From: Nocardiopsis sp. FR4
GTDB taxonomy: Bacteria > Actinomycetota > Actinomycetes > Streptosporangiales > Streptosporangiaceae
NCBI RefSeq assembly: GCF_009830945.1
Contig: NZ_VWVV01000041.1
Span: forward strand, 1 to 38,274
DNA length: 38,274 nt
Direction of reading: 5' to 3'
Position numbers and translations under genes: made by a program. This document shows, in pieces, positions 7,405 to 16,337 of this stretch. Under the pieces are notes generated by a model. The model was given only the letters and a program-made list of their open reading frames with translations, made no database searches and was not told the DNA's origin. The number at the start of each line of letters is the position of its first letter. Positions within the stretch are counted from its first letter, which is position 1.

Positions 7405-8379
7405 ATGGCCGACACGAGTGCGCGGATGCTGCGCCTGCTCTCCCTGCTCCAGACCGGCCGGGCCTGGCCCGGCGCCGACCTGGCCGCCGCCCTGGGCGCC
7501 AGCCCGCGGTCGCTGCGCCGTGACATCGACCGGCTGCGCGACCTGGGCTACGCCGTGGAGAGCCTGCGCGGGCCCGGCGGCCACTACCGCCTGGTGGCCG
7601 GCCGCGCGGTGCCGCCGCTGCTGCTGGAGGACGACGAGGTCGTCGCCGCCGCCCTGGGCCTGCGGATCGCCGCCGCCGGGCTCGGCGGGGTGGAGGGGGT
7701 GGAGGAGAGCGCCGAGCGCGCCCTGGCCAAGCTCGGCCAACTGCTCCCCGACCGCCTGGCCCGCCGGGCCGCCGCCCTGACCGAGGCGGTCGAACCCGAA
7801 CGGCGGGTCTGGCCGGGCGTGGGGCGGGAGGTGCTCACCGCTCTGAGCGAGGCGGTCGCGGCCGGGCACTGGGTCCGGATGGTCCACCGGGGCGGCGACG
7901 GCCGGGAGCACCGCCGCAAGGTGGACCCCTACCGGCTGGTCCTGTCCGGGCGGCGCTGGTACCTGTTCGCCTGGGACCGCGAACGCGACGACTGGCGGAC
8001 CTTCCGCCTGGACCGGATCGGGGCGGTCACCTCCACCCGGGCGCCCTTCCCACACCGGGAGCCGCCGGCCGAGCGGCTCGCCGACCACCTGGAACGGGGC
8101 TTTCGCGACACCGGGGACCGCCGCACGGCCTCCGTCCTGTTCGACGCCCCGGCCGGGGATGTGGCCGCGCGCCTCACCCGGATCGACGGCGACCTCGCCC
8201 CGGCCGGACCCGGCCGCTCCCGCTACACCGCCCGGGTGGACTCCTACGAGTGGCTCGCCCTCGTCCTGGGACTCACCGGCCTGCCCTTCACCGTCGAGGA
8301 ACCCGAGGAGTTCGTCCGGCTCACCGCCGCGCTGGCCGACCGGCTCCGCGACTCCCTTCCGGACGCGGAGCCCACGTGA
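7405..8379 (+). CDS. WYL-domain transcriptional regulator
   Basis: 324 residues. An N-terminal DeoR/HTH_11 winged helix (MLRLLSLLQTG, then LGASPRSLRRDIDRLRDLGY, residues about 8-55), a linker and a WYL domain (about 145-215, with KVDPYRLVLSGRRWYLFAWD), then a C-terminal WCX extension ending YEWLALVLGLTG...FVRLTAALADRLRD. WYL proteins sense small molecules or nucleic acid ligands and often govern DNA-damage or defence genes. ATG 7405 is used because the helix-turn-helix begins immediately after it and a -10 element lies 7 bases upstream; a large open frame extending left is antisense to the UvrA-like gene. It likely represses or activates both itself and the UvrA-like gene through the 7361-7385 palindrome. 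The 3' end overlaps the convergent MFS gene by 59 bases. Confidence 0.92.
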   Translation: MADTSARMLRLLSLLQTGRAWPGADLAAALGASPRSLRRDIDRLRDLGYAVESLRGPGGHYRLVAGRAVPPLLLEDDEVVAAALGLRIAAAGLGGVEGVEESAERALAKLGQLLPDRLARRAAALTEAVEPERRVWPGVGREVLTALSEAVAAGHWVRMVHRGGDGREHRRKVDPYRLVLSGRRWYLFAWDRERDDWRTFRLDRIGAVTSTRAPFPHREPPAERLADHLERGFRDTGDRRTASVLFDAPAGDVAARLTRIDGDLAPAGPGRSRYTARVDSYEWLALVLGLTGLPFTVEEPEEFVRLTAALADRLRDSLPDAEPT

Positions 8380-9700
8380 GGGCCAGCGCCAGCAGCGCCA
8401 CCCCCGTGACGACGGCGTAGGCGTACGGGTACCCGCTCAGCGCCGAGGCCGTGAGCACCGCGCCGGTGACCGCCATCAACACCGACGCGCCCAGGGACTC
8501 CGAGATCTGCAGCCCGGAGCTGTGCTCGCCCTGCCGCTCCGGTGGGGACAGCGTCAGCACCGACGCCGTGACCTGCGGGTAGGCGATCCCCATGCCCACA
8601 CCCATGAGCACGCATCCGGCGATGACCACCGCCACGGGCACCAGGCCGCACACGAATGCCGCCGCCAGCACGGGGCCGCACGCCACGAGCGGGGCCGCCC
8701 CGCGCAGGACGGCGGCGCCGCGCTCCTCCGTCCCCGGACGCCCCTGGAGCCAGGCGCCCAGCGCCCATCCCAGCGCCCCGACCGCGACCACCGCCCCGGC
8801 CGCCGCCGGGGAGTAGCCGCGTTCGTACTGCAGGTACAGCGGAAGGTAGACGTCGGTGGCCGCGGTGGCGCCCCCGAGCAGGCCGCGCAGCGCCACCAGG
8901 CGGGGGATGCCCGCCCGCGCGCGCATCGTCCCCCCGGGCAGCAGACGGGCCGCGGTGAGGGCCACGGCCGCGACACTGGCCAGCGTCCACACCCCCAGCC
9001 ACGGCGGCGGCCGCTGACCGGCCAGGTGCAGGCCGAGCACGGCGACCGCCGCCGCGGCGGCCCAGACGCAGCGCGCGTCCGGAACCCGGCCCCCGGCTCC
9101 GCCGGGCGCCGCCGTCCGGGCCACGCCGAACAGCCGGGCCAGCGACACGGCCGCCCCCGCCAGGGCCAGGGCGAACACCGCCCGCCAGTGCACCAGCTCG
9201 ACCAGCAGGCCGGTGACCAGCGGTCCCACCGCGGCCGGGAGCAGCCACGCGGCGGTGAGCAGGCCGAACATGCGTGTGCGCAGCTCCCCGGGCACGAACC
9301 GCGCGATGACCACGTACAGCACCACGGAGTCGATGCCGCCGCCCAGGCCCTGGAGGAGGCGGCCCAGGACGAACACGCCCATGCCGGGCGCCAGCACGCA
9401 CAGCGCGATGCCGCTCAGGAAGGTCAGCCCGCCCCAGAGCAGGGGCGCGGCCGGACCGCGCAGGTCCGCCCAGCGGCCGCCGACGGTCATCCCGACCAGC
9501 CCGGTGGTGGCGGTGGCCGCGAAGGCCAGCGAGTACCACCGCTCGGCCGACAGGTCCGCGGCCACCACCGGAAGCGCGGTGGTGACGGCGAAGGACTCGA
9601 AGGCGATGAACGCCATGAGCCCCAGCGCGCCCAGGACGACGGGGCGGGTACTGCGCCCCCACAGGCCACCGGCCCGGGGGATCTGTGGTGCGGCGGCCAT
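8321..9700 (-). CDS. MFS drug-efflux-type transporter
   Basis: 459 residues and many hydrophobic segments, starting with a short cytoplasmic lead and helix 1 VLGALGLMAFIAFESFAVTTALPVVAADL, a pattern typical of the DHA2/EmrB-like drug exporters. Loop 2-3 GGRWADLRGP and the long helix FVLGRLLQGLGGGIDSV (motif C-like region) fit the family. C-terminal half includes GIAYPQVTASVLTLSPPERQGEHSSGLQISESLGAS. ATG at 9700 is preceded by GGAAGAGCAGG. The stop lies inside the 3' end of the WYL gene. A MerR-type promoter (19-bp spacer with palindrome) lies 41-71 bases upstream, so expression probably depends on a MerR-family activator encoded elsewhere. The substrate is not predictable. Confidence 0.9.
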   Translation of the reverse strand: MAAAPQIPRAGGLWGRSTRPVVLGALGLMAFIAFESFAVTTALPVVAADLSAERWYSLAFAATATTGLVGMTVGGRWADLRGPAAPLLWGGLTFLSGIALCVLAPGMGVFVLGRLLQGLGGGIDSVVLYVVIARFVPGELRTRMFGLLTAAWLLPAAVGPLVTGLLVELVHWRAVFALALAGAAVSLARLFGVARTAAPGGAGGRVPDARCVWAAAAAVAVLGLHLAGQRPPPWLGVWTLASVAAVALTAARLLPGGTMRARAGIPRLVALRGLLGGATAATDVYLPLYLQYERGYSPAAAGAVVAVGALGWALGAWLQGRPGTEERGAAVLRGAAPLVACGPVLAAAFVCGLVPVAVVIAGCVLMGVGMGIAYPQVTASVLTLSPPERQGEHSSGLQISESLGASVLMAVTGAVLTASALSGYPYAYAVVTGVALLALALTWAPRPEGSRGAGRPARR

Positions 9701-9740
9701 GGGAACCTGCTCTTCCGGTCGTCGGAACGGGCCGGATCAG

Positions 9741-9771
9741 AGTCCACTACCTCAACCGCGGTTCAGGTCAA
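9741..9771 (-). promoter_or_regulatory. MerR-family-type promoter of the MFS gene
   Basis: On the minus strand a -35 TTGACC (9771-9766) and a -10 TGGACT (9746-9741) are separated by 19 bases rather than 17. A 20-bp near-palindrome at 9749-9768, arms ACCTCAACC and GGTTCAGGT around GC, occupies the spacer. Over-long spacers with such a dyad are the signature of MerR/SoxR-family activators. No merR-like gene is in the window. Confidence 0.7.
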
Positions 9772-9838
9772 GCCCGCGGGGCCGGTCCGCGCCGTCCGGC
9801 GTCCGCCTCCGCCCATTCACGCCGAGAAGACGGACCCC

Positions 9839-10583
9839 GTGGACCTCCTCACCGCCGTCGCCATCGTGCTCATGCTCCTCGTGGGCATGCCGGTGATGAC
9901 TGCCTACTGCATGCTCGCCGGGTTCTACGGCACCGACGGGCTCAGGATCACGATGGATCCCGGTGAGTTGCGCCGGCGGAGACGACCGCCGGGGGAGGGC
10001 CCCGCACACCGCGCCTACCACGCCGGTCCCGTGCGGGAGGAACTCGACCCCGCCACGGGGGAGAGGTGGGCCGAACACCGCTCCCCCGCCGACCCCGCCA
10101 CGGCCCACGCGGAACTCGCCGGGGAGCTCGGGGGCCGTTACACGGCCGGGGACGGCGGGTGGCGGGCCCGCGCGGCCGTGGTCTCCACCAGGGCCCATCC
10201 GCTCATGCGCGTGTCCGGCGGCCTGCGGCGCGGGACCGAGCGGTCGTTCCCACCGGGGAGGGCCCCGTTCGGAGCGGAGGGCCCCCTTGGGGCCTCGTCG
10301 AGTTCCGCGTCTCCACGGAACCGCGTCAGAACAGGGAGTTCTTCGAGTGGACGGAGAGGCTTCCGCTCTGGGCGCTGGACGAGGAGAGGTCCGTCTTCTC
10401 CTGGGCGGTCGACGACGACCTCGCCCGCCGCACCGGGGGGTCAGGGAGCGGCTCCACGCCCCCTACGCCGGGGAGCACCGGCGCGTCCTCCGGCCGATCA
10501 GGGCGTTCATGGTCCTCTACGTCACCGCGTCCGCGTCCGCGGTCATGGCCGTCCCCTACGTGGCGGGCATGCTCCTCCTCTGA
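9839..10583 (+). pseudogene. Membrane protein of unknown function, two apparent frameshifts
   Basis: A GTG at 9839 opens a frame with an N-terminal membrane helix (LTAVAIVLMLLVGMPVMTAYCMLAGFY) and a soluble region (PVREELDPATGERWAEHRS...). Adding one base in the C5 run at 10282-10286 shifts to a frame reading GPPWGLVEFRVSTEPRQNREFFEW and LWALDEERSVFSWAVDDDLARR. Adding one base in the G6 run at 10435-10440 continues to VRERLHAPYAGEHRRVLRPI, a C-terminal helix (FMVLYVTASASAVMAVPYVAGMLLL) and TGA at 10583. All three segments read as real protein, so this is probably one gene of about 248 residues with two lost homopolymer bases, either mutations or assembly errors. I do not recognise the family. 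No strong ribosome site is seen. Confidence 0.5.
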
Positions 10584-10692
10584 GCCGCCCGCGGCGGGGG
10601 CCGGATTTCCCGGGCGCGCGTGTCGATCCGTCCGCGTCCCGTTCGACGTACGGTCGAGGGCGGGGAGGGACCCCGCCGACCGAGGAGCCACC

Positions 10693-11049
10693 GTGCCGCG
10701 CTTTCTGACCATGATCCGTGTCGACGAGAGGTCCTTCTCAGCGCTGGAGGCCGACCCCGGTTTCGAGGAGCGCATGGGCGCCCTGTTCCGGGAGATCAAC
10801 GAGGCGGGGGTGATGGTCGAGACGGCCGGGCTCGTCCCCACCTCCGAGGGGACCCGGGTGACCTGGTCCGGGGGGCGGCTGAGCTACACCGACGGCCCCT
10901 TCACCGAGACCAAGGAGGTCGTCGGCGGCTACGCCATCCTCCGCGCCCGGGACCGGGCCGAGGCCCTGGAGTGGACCGGCCGGTTCCTGAGCGCCCACCC
11001 CGAGCACTGGACCGTGGGCGCCGAGGTCCGCGAGATCACCGAGGAGTGA
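10693..11049 (+). CDS. YCII-related / DGPF-domain protein
   Basis: 118 residues. The compact fold is recognisable by RFLTMIRVDE at the start, TSEGTRVTWSGGRLSYTDGPFTETKEVVGGYAIL with the eponymous DGPF motif, and the final helix EALEWTGRFLSAHP. Family members are small ferredoxin-like proteins of mostly unknown biochemistry, often encoded beside ECF sigma factors (none is seen here). GTG at 10693 is favoured by AGGAG 6 bases upstream; ATG 10711 is an alternative that would cut strand 1. A strong terminator follows immediately, so it is a single-gene unit. Confidence 0.88.
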   Translation: MPRFLTMIRVDERSFSALEADPGFEERMGALFREINEAGVMVETAGLVPTSEGTRVTWSGGRLSYTDGPFTETKEVVGGYAILRARDRAEALEWTGRFLSAHPEHWTVGAEVREITEE

Positions 11050-11054
11050 CCGCT

Positions 11055-11084
11055 CCCGGGGGTGGGGAGCGCCCCACCCCCGGG
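11055..11084 (+). terminator. Hairpin after the DGPF gene
   Basis: A perfect 13-bp G/C stem (11055-11067 with 11072-11084) and AGCG loop start 6 bases after the stop codon. It isolates the DGPF gene from the following ABC operon. Confidence 0.8.
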
Positions 11085-11188
11085 TCTCCGCCCAGGCCCC
11101 GTGACCGGCTCGGGGCGCCCTGCTTGGCTGGTCGGGAAGAACGCGGGGGCCTCGCGCGCCTCCCCCGGCCGAGCGAGCGGAGCCACCC

Positions 11189-12001
11189 ATGGGCAGACAC
11201 GTCCACGACCCCCCGGAGACCGGTGACGGCTCCCCGCTGCTCGTGGCGGTGGGGCTGGCCTTGGCCCACCGCCGGGGCGGCCCGCCCGTCCACGCCCTGC
11301 GGGGAGTGGACGCCGTCTTCCCCCGGGGCGGGTTCACCGCGGTCACGGGACCCTCCGGGTCGGGCAAGAGCACCCTCCTGCACTGCCTGGCGGGGCTGGA
11401 GCGCCCCGACGCGGGCACGGTGCTGCTGCGGGGGCGCGAGATCACCGGGTCGGCCGAACCGGGGCTGACCCGGCTGCGGGCCCGGGAGTTCGGCTTCGTC
11501 TTCCAGACCGCCAACCTCCTGCCCTCGCTGACCGTGGCGGAGAACATCACCCTGGGACAGCGCCTGTCGGGCCTGCCCGCCGACCGCGCCTGGCGAGAGG
11601 AACTCGTGGACGCGCTCGGGCTGGGACCGCGCCTGCGCCACCGGCCCTTCGAGCTCTCCGGTGGCCAGAGGCAACGGGCCGCCGTCGCCCGGGCCCTGGT
11701 GCACCGGCCGAGCGTGCTCTTCGCGGACGAACCCACGGGCCAGCTGGACTCCCGTTCCGGGGCGCGGGTCCTGGACGCCCTGCGCGCGGCCGCCTCCGTG
11801 TACGGGCAGACCGTCGTGATGGTCACCCACGACCCCGCGGCCGCCGCCCGAGCCGACCGGGTCCTCCACCTGCGCGACGGCCGGATCGCGGCGGAGGCGG
11901 CCGGTCCCGCCGCCTCCGTGCGGGCCCTGCCCGGTGCGGGGGGTCCCGGCTGGCCGGACCCCGGAGGTGGCACCGGCGCCCCCGAAGGCGGCGCCGGATG
12001 A
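11189..12001 (+). CDS. ABC transporter ATP-binding protein (MacB/LolD type)
   Basis: 270 residues. Walker A GPSGSGKST at 54-62, Q-loop FQTANLLPSLTVAENI, signature LSGGQRQRAAVARAL, Walker B VLFADEPTGQLD, and the H-loop VMVTHD, all intact. This subfamily partners FtsX-like permeases and works in mechanotransmission or lipoprotein/peptide export rather than classical uptake. The C-terminus after residue 235 is a Gly/Pro-rich tail. ATG at 11189 has GGAG 6 bases upstream. The stop overlaps the permease start as ATGA, so the two are translationally coupled. Confidence 0.92.
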   Translation: MGRHVHDPPETGDGSPLLVAVGLALAHRRGGPPVHALRGVDAVFPRGGFTAVTGPSGSGKSTLLHCLAGLERPDAGTVLLRGREITGSAEPGLTRLRAREFGFVFQTANLLPSLTVAENITLGQRLSGLPADRAWREELVDALGLGPRLRHRPFELSGGQRQRAAVARALVHRPSVLFADEPTGQLDSRSGARVLDALRAAASVYGQTVVMVTHDPAAAARADRVLHLRDGRIAAEAAGPAASVRALPGAGGPGWPDPGGGTGAPEGGAG

Positions 12002-14526
12002 CCAGGCTCGTGCTGCGCGGCCTCGCCGACCGGGCCCGCTCGCTGGCACTGTCGGTCCTGACGGTGGCCCTGGGCGCGGGACTGGTCACGGCCACCCTCG
12101 CCCTGGCGGAGGCGGCCGACCGGCGGGCCGCCGGGGGCGCGGGGGCGGGGTGGTCGCTCTCCGGGGCGCCAGTCGTCGCCGTGGCCGGGGAGGCCGAGAT
12201 CGCCCGGACACCCCTGGGCGAACCGGCGCGGCTGGCCCCCGGCACCGTGGCACGGCTGAAGCGGGCCCCCGGGGTCGCCCGCGTGACGGTGGAGGCCCCC
12301 TTCGCCGCCTACGTGGTCGTGGGCGACCGCGTGCTCGGCGACCGGACGGACCGTTCCTGGGGGCACTCCTGGGCGCTCGCCGAGGCCGAGTCGCTCACTC
12401 CGCGCGAGGGCGGGGCGCCCGACGCGGCGGGGGAGGTGGTGCTCGACGCCCGGACCGCGGCCGAGGCCGGGCTGGGCCCCGGGGACCGGGCGCGGGTGCT
12501 CACCGCCGACGGAATCGCCGAGGTCCTCGTCACCGGTGTGACCGGGCTCGACGGCGGTTCGGCGGGAGGCGGCGACCGGGCGGTGTTCTTCTCCCCCGGA
12601 GAGGCCGCCGACCGGGGCGGGGACCCGGTCCTGGCCGTGCTGTGGCCCGAGGAGGGAACCTACCCCGCCCGGCTCGCCGAGGAGGTGGGGCGCGACGGCG
12701 GCGTGCGCGTCCTGACCGGCGGCGAACGCGCCGGGGCCCTGGCCCTGGACCGCGCCGAACGCGAACTCGCCTCGGGGATGGGCGGTTTCCTGGGAACCGT
12801 GGCCGCGGTGGTCCTGGCGGTGGCCGCCGTCATGACCGCGGGTCTGCTCTCGGCGGCGGTGCGCGGGCGCTCCGGCGAGTTCGCCCTGCTGCGCCTGGCC
12901 GGGGCGACCCCCGGGACGGTGCGCCGCCTGGTCGCGGCCGAGGCCCTGCTCCTGGGCTGCGTCGCGGCGGTCCTGTCCTGTCCGGCGGGTGCGCTGACGG
13001 CGCTGCTGCTGACCGGGCTCTTCGACGCCATGGGGGTGCTCCCCGACGGGTTCGCTCCCGTCCTCGACGGGTCCGCGTTCGCCGTCGGGGCGGTGCTCGC
13101 CGTGTCCGTGCCGCTGCTGGCCTGCTGGCGGCCCGCCCTGGCCGCGGGCCGGGTCGCCCCGGTGGAGGCGATGCGCGCCGCTCAGGCCGCGCCCGCCCCC
13201 TTCTCCCGGTTCCGCCTGGCTGGCGCCTGCGCGGCCCTGGCCGGAGCGGTGGCGCTGCTCGGCGCGGCGTGGGCCCTGGCCGCCAGTGAGGCGGCGGTGG
13301 CCGCCGCGCTCGCGGCCGCGGTGCTCCTGGTCGGCGCCGCGGCCCTGGCCGCCCCCGCCCTGGTCCGCGGGTTCGCGCGACTGCTCCGACCGCTGGCCCG
13401 GGGCAACGCACTCCTCCTCGTCGCGGTCGAGGACGCGCGCGCCGACCCGCGCCAGGTGGCGGGGGTCCTGGTGCCGCTGCTGGTGACGGCGGCGGTCACC
13501 TGTCTGCTGCTGTTCCAGGGGCCGACCACCGCCGGGGCCCGCCTGCACGCCTACGGCGAGCGCCTCGCCGCCGACCTCGTGGTCTCCGGTCCGGTGGGCG
13601 TCGGCCTGCCCGCGAGCGCCGCCCGGGAGGCGGCGCGGGTGCCCGGGGTGGCCGCGGTCGGGGGTTTCCGGCAGACGGTGACGGCTGCGGGCGGCGCCCC
13701 GTTGAGCACCCACCTGGTCGACCCGGGTACGGCCGGGGACCTGTACCGGTTGCACACCGAACAAGGGTCCTGGGCCGGCTTCGGCGCCGACGGTGTCGCC
13801 GCGCACGCCGACACCGCACGCGCCCACGGGTGGCGGGTGGGGGAGACCGTGGCCCTCACCGGGCCCGACGGGGCGGAGCTCACCGCCCGGCTGACGGTTC
13901 TGTACCGGGCCGGGCCGGACTTCCCCCGGGTTCTGCTGCCCCGGGCGGCCCTGGCCCCCCGGCTCCTGGACGCGACGGACAGCGCGCTCTACGTCCGGCT
14001 CGACCCGGCCGCCGACGCCCGGGGCGCGGCACTCCTGCTGGAGGAGGCCCTGGACGCCGTGCCCGGTGCGCTGGTCAGCGACCGTGCCGGGCACCTCGCC
14101 GAGCAGGCGCGGCTGGGGGAGGGGGACGACTGGATCCTCCTGCTGGCGGCGGCGCTGGTCGCGGGCTTCGCGGGCATCAGCGCGGCCAACACGATGGTGG
14201 TGTCGGTCTCGGCGCGGTCGGCGCGGCTGGCCCTGCTGCGCCTGGTGGGGGCCACCCGCTTCCAGGCGGCGGTGACGGTCGCGGGGGAGGCACTCGCGGT
14301 CTCGCTCGCGGGCCTCGTGCTGGGCAGCGCCGCGGCCCTGGCCGGTCTGGCGGCCACCGGCCGGGCCCTCACCGGGGACGCGGTGGTCCTGGCCGTGCCG
14401 CCGGGCCAGTACCTGCTGGTGGCCGCCTGCGTGATGGGGATGGGCCTGCTGGCGGGCCTGGGGTCCGCCGCCGCGGCCCTTCGGGTACGGCCCCTGCGGG
14501 CCGCGGACGACCAGCGGAGCCGCTGA
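11998..14526 (+). CDS. FtsX-like ABC permease with two FtsX domains
   Basis: 842 residues. An N-terminal helix (LALSVLTVALGAGLVTATLALA) is followed by a long extracellular part, then an FtsX three-helix block around residues 265-390 (VAAVVLAVAAVMTAGLL, FALLRLAGATPGTVRRLVAAEALLLG), further helices near 400-460, a second extracellular part (about 500-700) and a second FtsX block at the C-terminus (LAAALVAGFAGISAANTMVVSVSARSARLALLRLVGAT...). This is the usual architecture of actinobacterial ABC2/FtsX permeases that pair with the upstream ATPase. Substrates of such pairs vary (peptides, lipids, antibiotics). The genes form a two-gene operon bounded by hairpins at 11055-11084 and 14542-14573; no two-component sensor pair is adjacent. 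Confidence 0.92.
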   Translation: MTRLVLRGLADRARSLALSVLTVALGAGLVTATLALAEAADRRAAGGAGAGWSLSGAPVVAVAGEAEIARTPLGEPARLAPGTVARLKRAPGVARVTVEAPFAAYVVVGDRVLGDRTDRSWGHSWALAEAESLTPREGGAPDAAGEVVLDARTAAEAGLGPGDRARVLTADGIAEVLVTGVTGLDGGSAGGGDRAVFFSPGEAADRGGDPVLAVLWPEEGTYPARLAEEVGRDGGVRVLTGGERAGALALDRAERELASGMGGFLGTVAAVVLAVAAVMTAGLLSAAVRGRSGEFALLRLAGATPGTVRRLVAAEALLLGCVAAVLSCPAGALTALLLTGLFDAMGVLPDGFAPVLDGSAFAVGAVLAVSVPLLACWRPALAAGRVAPVEAMRAAQAAPAPFSRFRLAGACAALAGAVALLGAAWALAASEAAVAAALAAAVLLVGAAALAAPALVRGFARLLRPLARGNALLLVAVEDARADPRQVAGVLVPLLVTAAVTCLLLFQGPTTAGARLHAYGERLAADLVVSGPVGVGLPASAAREAARVPGVAAVGGFRQTVTAAGGAPLSTHLVDPGTAGDLYRLHTEQGSWAGFGADGVAAHADTARAHGWRVGETVALTGPDGAELTARLTVLYRAGPDFPRVLLPRAALAPRLLDATDSALYVRLDPAADARGAALLLEEALDAVPGALVSDRAGHLAEQARLGEGDDWILLLAAALVAGFAGISAANTMVVSVSARSARLALLRLVGATRFQAAVTVAGEALAVSLAGLVLGSAAALAGLAATGRALTGDAVVLAVPPGQYLLVAACVMGMGLLAGLGSAAAALRVRPLRAADDQRSR

Positions 14527-14541
14527 GCGCCCCCGCCCCGG

Positions 14542-14573
14542 ACCGCGCGGGGCCCGGCCGGTCCCCGCGCGGT
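14542..14573. terminator. Bidirectional hairpin between FtsX permease and GHL10 hydrolase
   Basis: An 11-bp perfect stem (14542-14552 with 14563-14573) with a 10-base loop lies between the convergent stops at 14526 and 14586. Confidence 0.7.
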
Positions 14574-14585
14574 TCCGCCTCCGGG

Positions 14586-16223
14586 TCAGGGCACGTACCG
14601 GGGGTCGCTCGGCGCGCTCTCGTGGTGCAGCCGGTCCAGTGCGGTGGCGTAGTAGGTCCGGCCGCCCTGCCCGCCGGGCGCGGTGAAGACCGTGTCCCCG
14701 TCCGCGGCGGCCCGCACGGTCCCGAGCATGGTGCGCGGGTCCTCGATCCCGCACGGCGCCCCGGGCCTGCGGGGCGTGCCGTCGAAGGCGTACACCGCGT
14801 AGTAGGCGGGCGGCTCCCCCCCACCTGCTCGCAGGGTGAGCCGGACTCCGCCGTCGCCCCGCTCGGCCGCGCCGATGGCGGGCGGTTCGGGCGCCGCCCC
14901 GCCGAGGTCCTCCTTGACGGGGACCAGGGCGGGCCGCGCGTAGTGCCGTTCCACCACGACGTCCATGGCGGTCCGCGCGTTGGTGCGCAGTGACGTCGCG
15001 CTGAAGTAGACGTCCCCGTCCACGCCCGGGTGGTCGCGGTTCAGGTCCAGGTGCCGGGCCAGCTCCTCCGGGTCGGACCAGGCCCCGGCGTTGCCGACCT
15101 TGTAGGCGGCCTGGCCGATGTACAGGTGCGTCCCGGTTCCCGCCGTCACCTTCTCCCACCACGGCACCAGGACGGCGTAGTCGGCCACCGACAGGCCGAT
15201 CTCCCAGTAGACCTGCGGGTTGACGTAGTCCACCCAGCCCTCGCGCACCCACCTGCGGCTGTCGGCGTAGATACCGCTGTAGGACTCGAAGCCGCGCGTG
15301 TCCGAGCCCGCGGGGTCGCTGGAGGCGTTGCGCCAGATCCCGAAGGGGCTGACGCCGAACTTCACGTGCGGTTTGGCGGCGTGCACCGCCTCGTCCATCT
15401 CCGCCACCAGGCGGTTGACGTTGTCGCGCCGCCAGTCCCCGATGTCCTGGAAGCCCCCGCCGTGCTCGGCGAAGGTGTCCCGGTCCGGGATCTCCTGCCC
15501 GGACACCGGATAGGGGTAGAAGTAGTCGTCGAAGTGCACGCCGTCCAGGTCGTAGTTCTCGACCGCGTGCATCATCGCCTCGACGACGAACGCGCGCGCC
15601 TCGGGAACCCCGGGGTCGTAGTAGAGCTTGCCCCCGTAGGCGAACACCCAGTCGGGGTTCAGCCTGGCCGGGTGGTCCGCCACCAGGCGCTCCGGATCGT
15701 CGTGCATGGCCACCCGGTAGGGGTTGAACCAGCCGTGGAACTCCAGGTTGCGGGCGTGGGCCTCCTCGACGGCGAACTTCAGGGGGTCGTACCCCGGGTC
15801 CCGCCCCTGCCGCCCGGTGAGCCACTCCGACCAGGGCTCGTACGGGGAGGGCCAGAACGCGTCGGCGGTCGGCCGGATCTGCACGAAGACGGCGTTGAGC
15901 CCGTCGGCCACGGCCTGGTCGTAGAGCTCGGTGAGCTCGGCCCGCTGCCGTTCGGGGGTCAGGCCCTGCTCGCTGGGCCAGTCGATGTTGACCACCGAGG
16001 CGATCCACTCGGCGCGCATCTGCCGCTTGGGCGGGGCTCCGGGATCGACCGCGCACGGCTCGGCGCTGCTCCTGGCGGTCGCGGTCGCCGGGGCCGCCGA
16101 GGCCGGTACGTGGAGCAGGGACGCGGTGAGCGCCGCGGCGAGGGCGCCGCACAGGGCACCGACGCGGAGGAGCGGGGTCCCGGCCGTGCGGGACGCGGAG
16201 CGGTTCCGGTTCGGGTCAGCCAA
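14586..16223 (-). CDS. Secreted glycoside hydrolase, GHL10 / DUF187 family
   Basis: 545 residues. After a signal peptide (hydrophobic VGALCGALAAALTASLLHVPASA, residues 21-43) comes the TIM-barrel domain, about 60-430, opening with MRAEWIASVVNIDWPSEQGL and containing LNAVFVQIRPTADAFWPS, FHGWFNPYRV, LDGVHFDDYFYPYP, KFGVSPFGIWRN and VDYVNPQVYW. These match the glycosyl-hydrolase-like 10 family thought to act on glycans of cell surfaces. Asp/Glu acid catalysts probably lie in the HFDDY and NPQVYWE segments. A fibronectin-III-like region (about 450-545) follows. The start is taken as TTG 16223 because AGGAG is correctly spaced and the signal peptide follows; the in-frame ATG at 16295 has no ribosome site. 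No CebR or xylan box is seen upstream. Confidence 0.88.
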   Translation of the reverse strand: MADPNRNRSASRTAGTPLLRVGALCGALAAALTASLLHVPASAAPATATARSSAEPCAVDPGAPPKRQMRAEWIASVVNIDWPSEQGLTPERQRAELTELYDQAVADGLNAVFVQIRPTADAFWPSPYEPWSEWLTGRQGRDPGYDPLKFAVEEAHARNLEFHGWFNPYRVAMHDDPERLVADHPARLNPDWVFAYGGKLYYDPGVPEARAFVVEAMMHAVENYDLDGVHFDDYFYPYPVSGQEIPDRDTFAEHGGGFQDIGDWRRDNVNRLVAEMDEAVHAAKPHVKFGVSPFGIWRNASSDPAGSDTRGFESYSGIYADSRRWVREGWVDYVNPQVYWEIGLSVADYAVLVPWWEKVTAGTGTHLYIGQAAYKVGNAGAWSDPEELARHLDLNRDHPGVDGDVYFSATSLRTNARTAMDVVVERHYARPALVPVKEDLGGAAPEPPAIGAAERGDGGVRLTLRAGGGEPPAYYAVYAFDGTPRRPGAPCGIEDPRTMLGTVRAAADGDTVFTAPGGQGGRTYYATALDRLHHESAPSDPRYVP

Positions 16224-16322
16224 CGTGGGCTCCTTCCGGCCTTCTGTCGTGAGGACGGGGACCGCCCGAGCGGCCCTCCAGGAGAAAACCTTCACGATTC
16301 GCCGGGGCGAAGCAAGACTCCT

Positions 16323-16337
16323 ACGGCACTTTGCCGT
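16323..16337. promoter_or_regulatory. Short inverted repeat upstream of GHL10 gene
   Basis: ACGGCA and TGCCGT, a perfect 6-bp dyad with a 3-base centre, lie about 100 bases upstream of the GHL10 start. It could be an operator; no regulator is assigned. Confidence 0.3.

Noticed and set aside
7342..8088. Extension of the UvrA-like frame upstream of 7341
   Set aside because: It is antisense to the WYL gene and has no family similarity; Walker A begins 42 residues after ATG 7341, as expected.
10738..16152. A 1804-codon open frame on the minus strand
   Set aside because: It lies antisense to well-supported genes (ABC ATPase, FtsX permease) and out of frame with the GHL10 gene; the translation is low-complexity R/G/P/A sequence caused by high GC.
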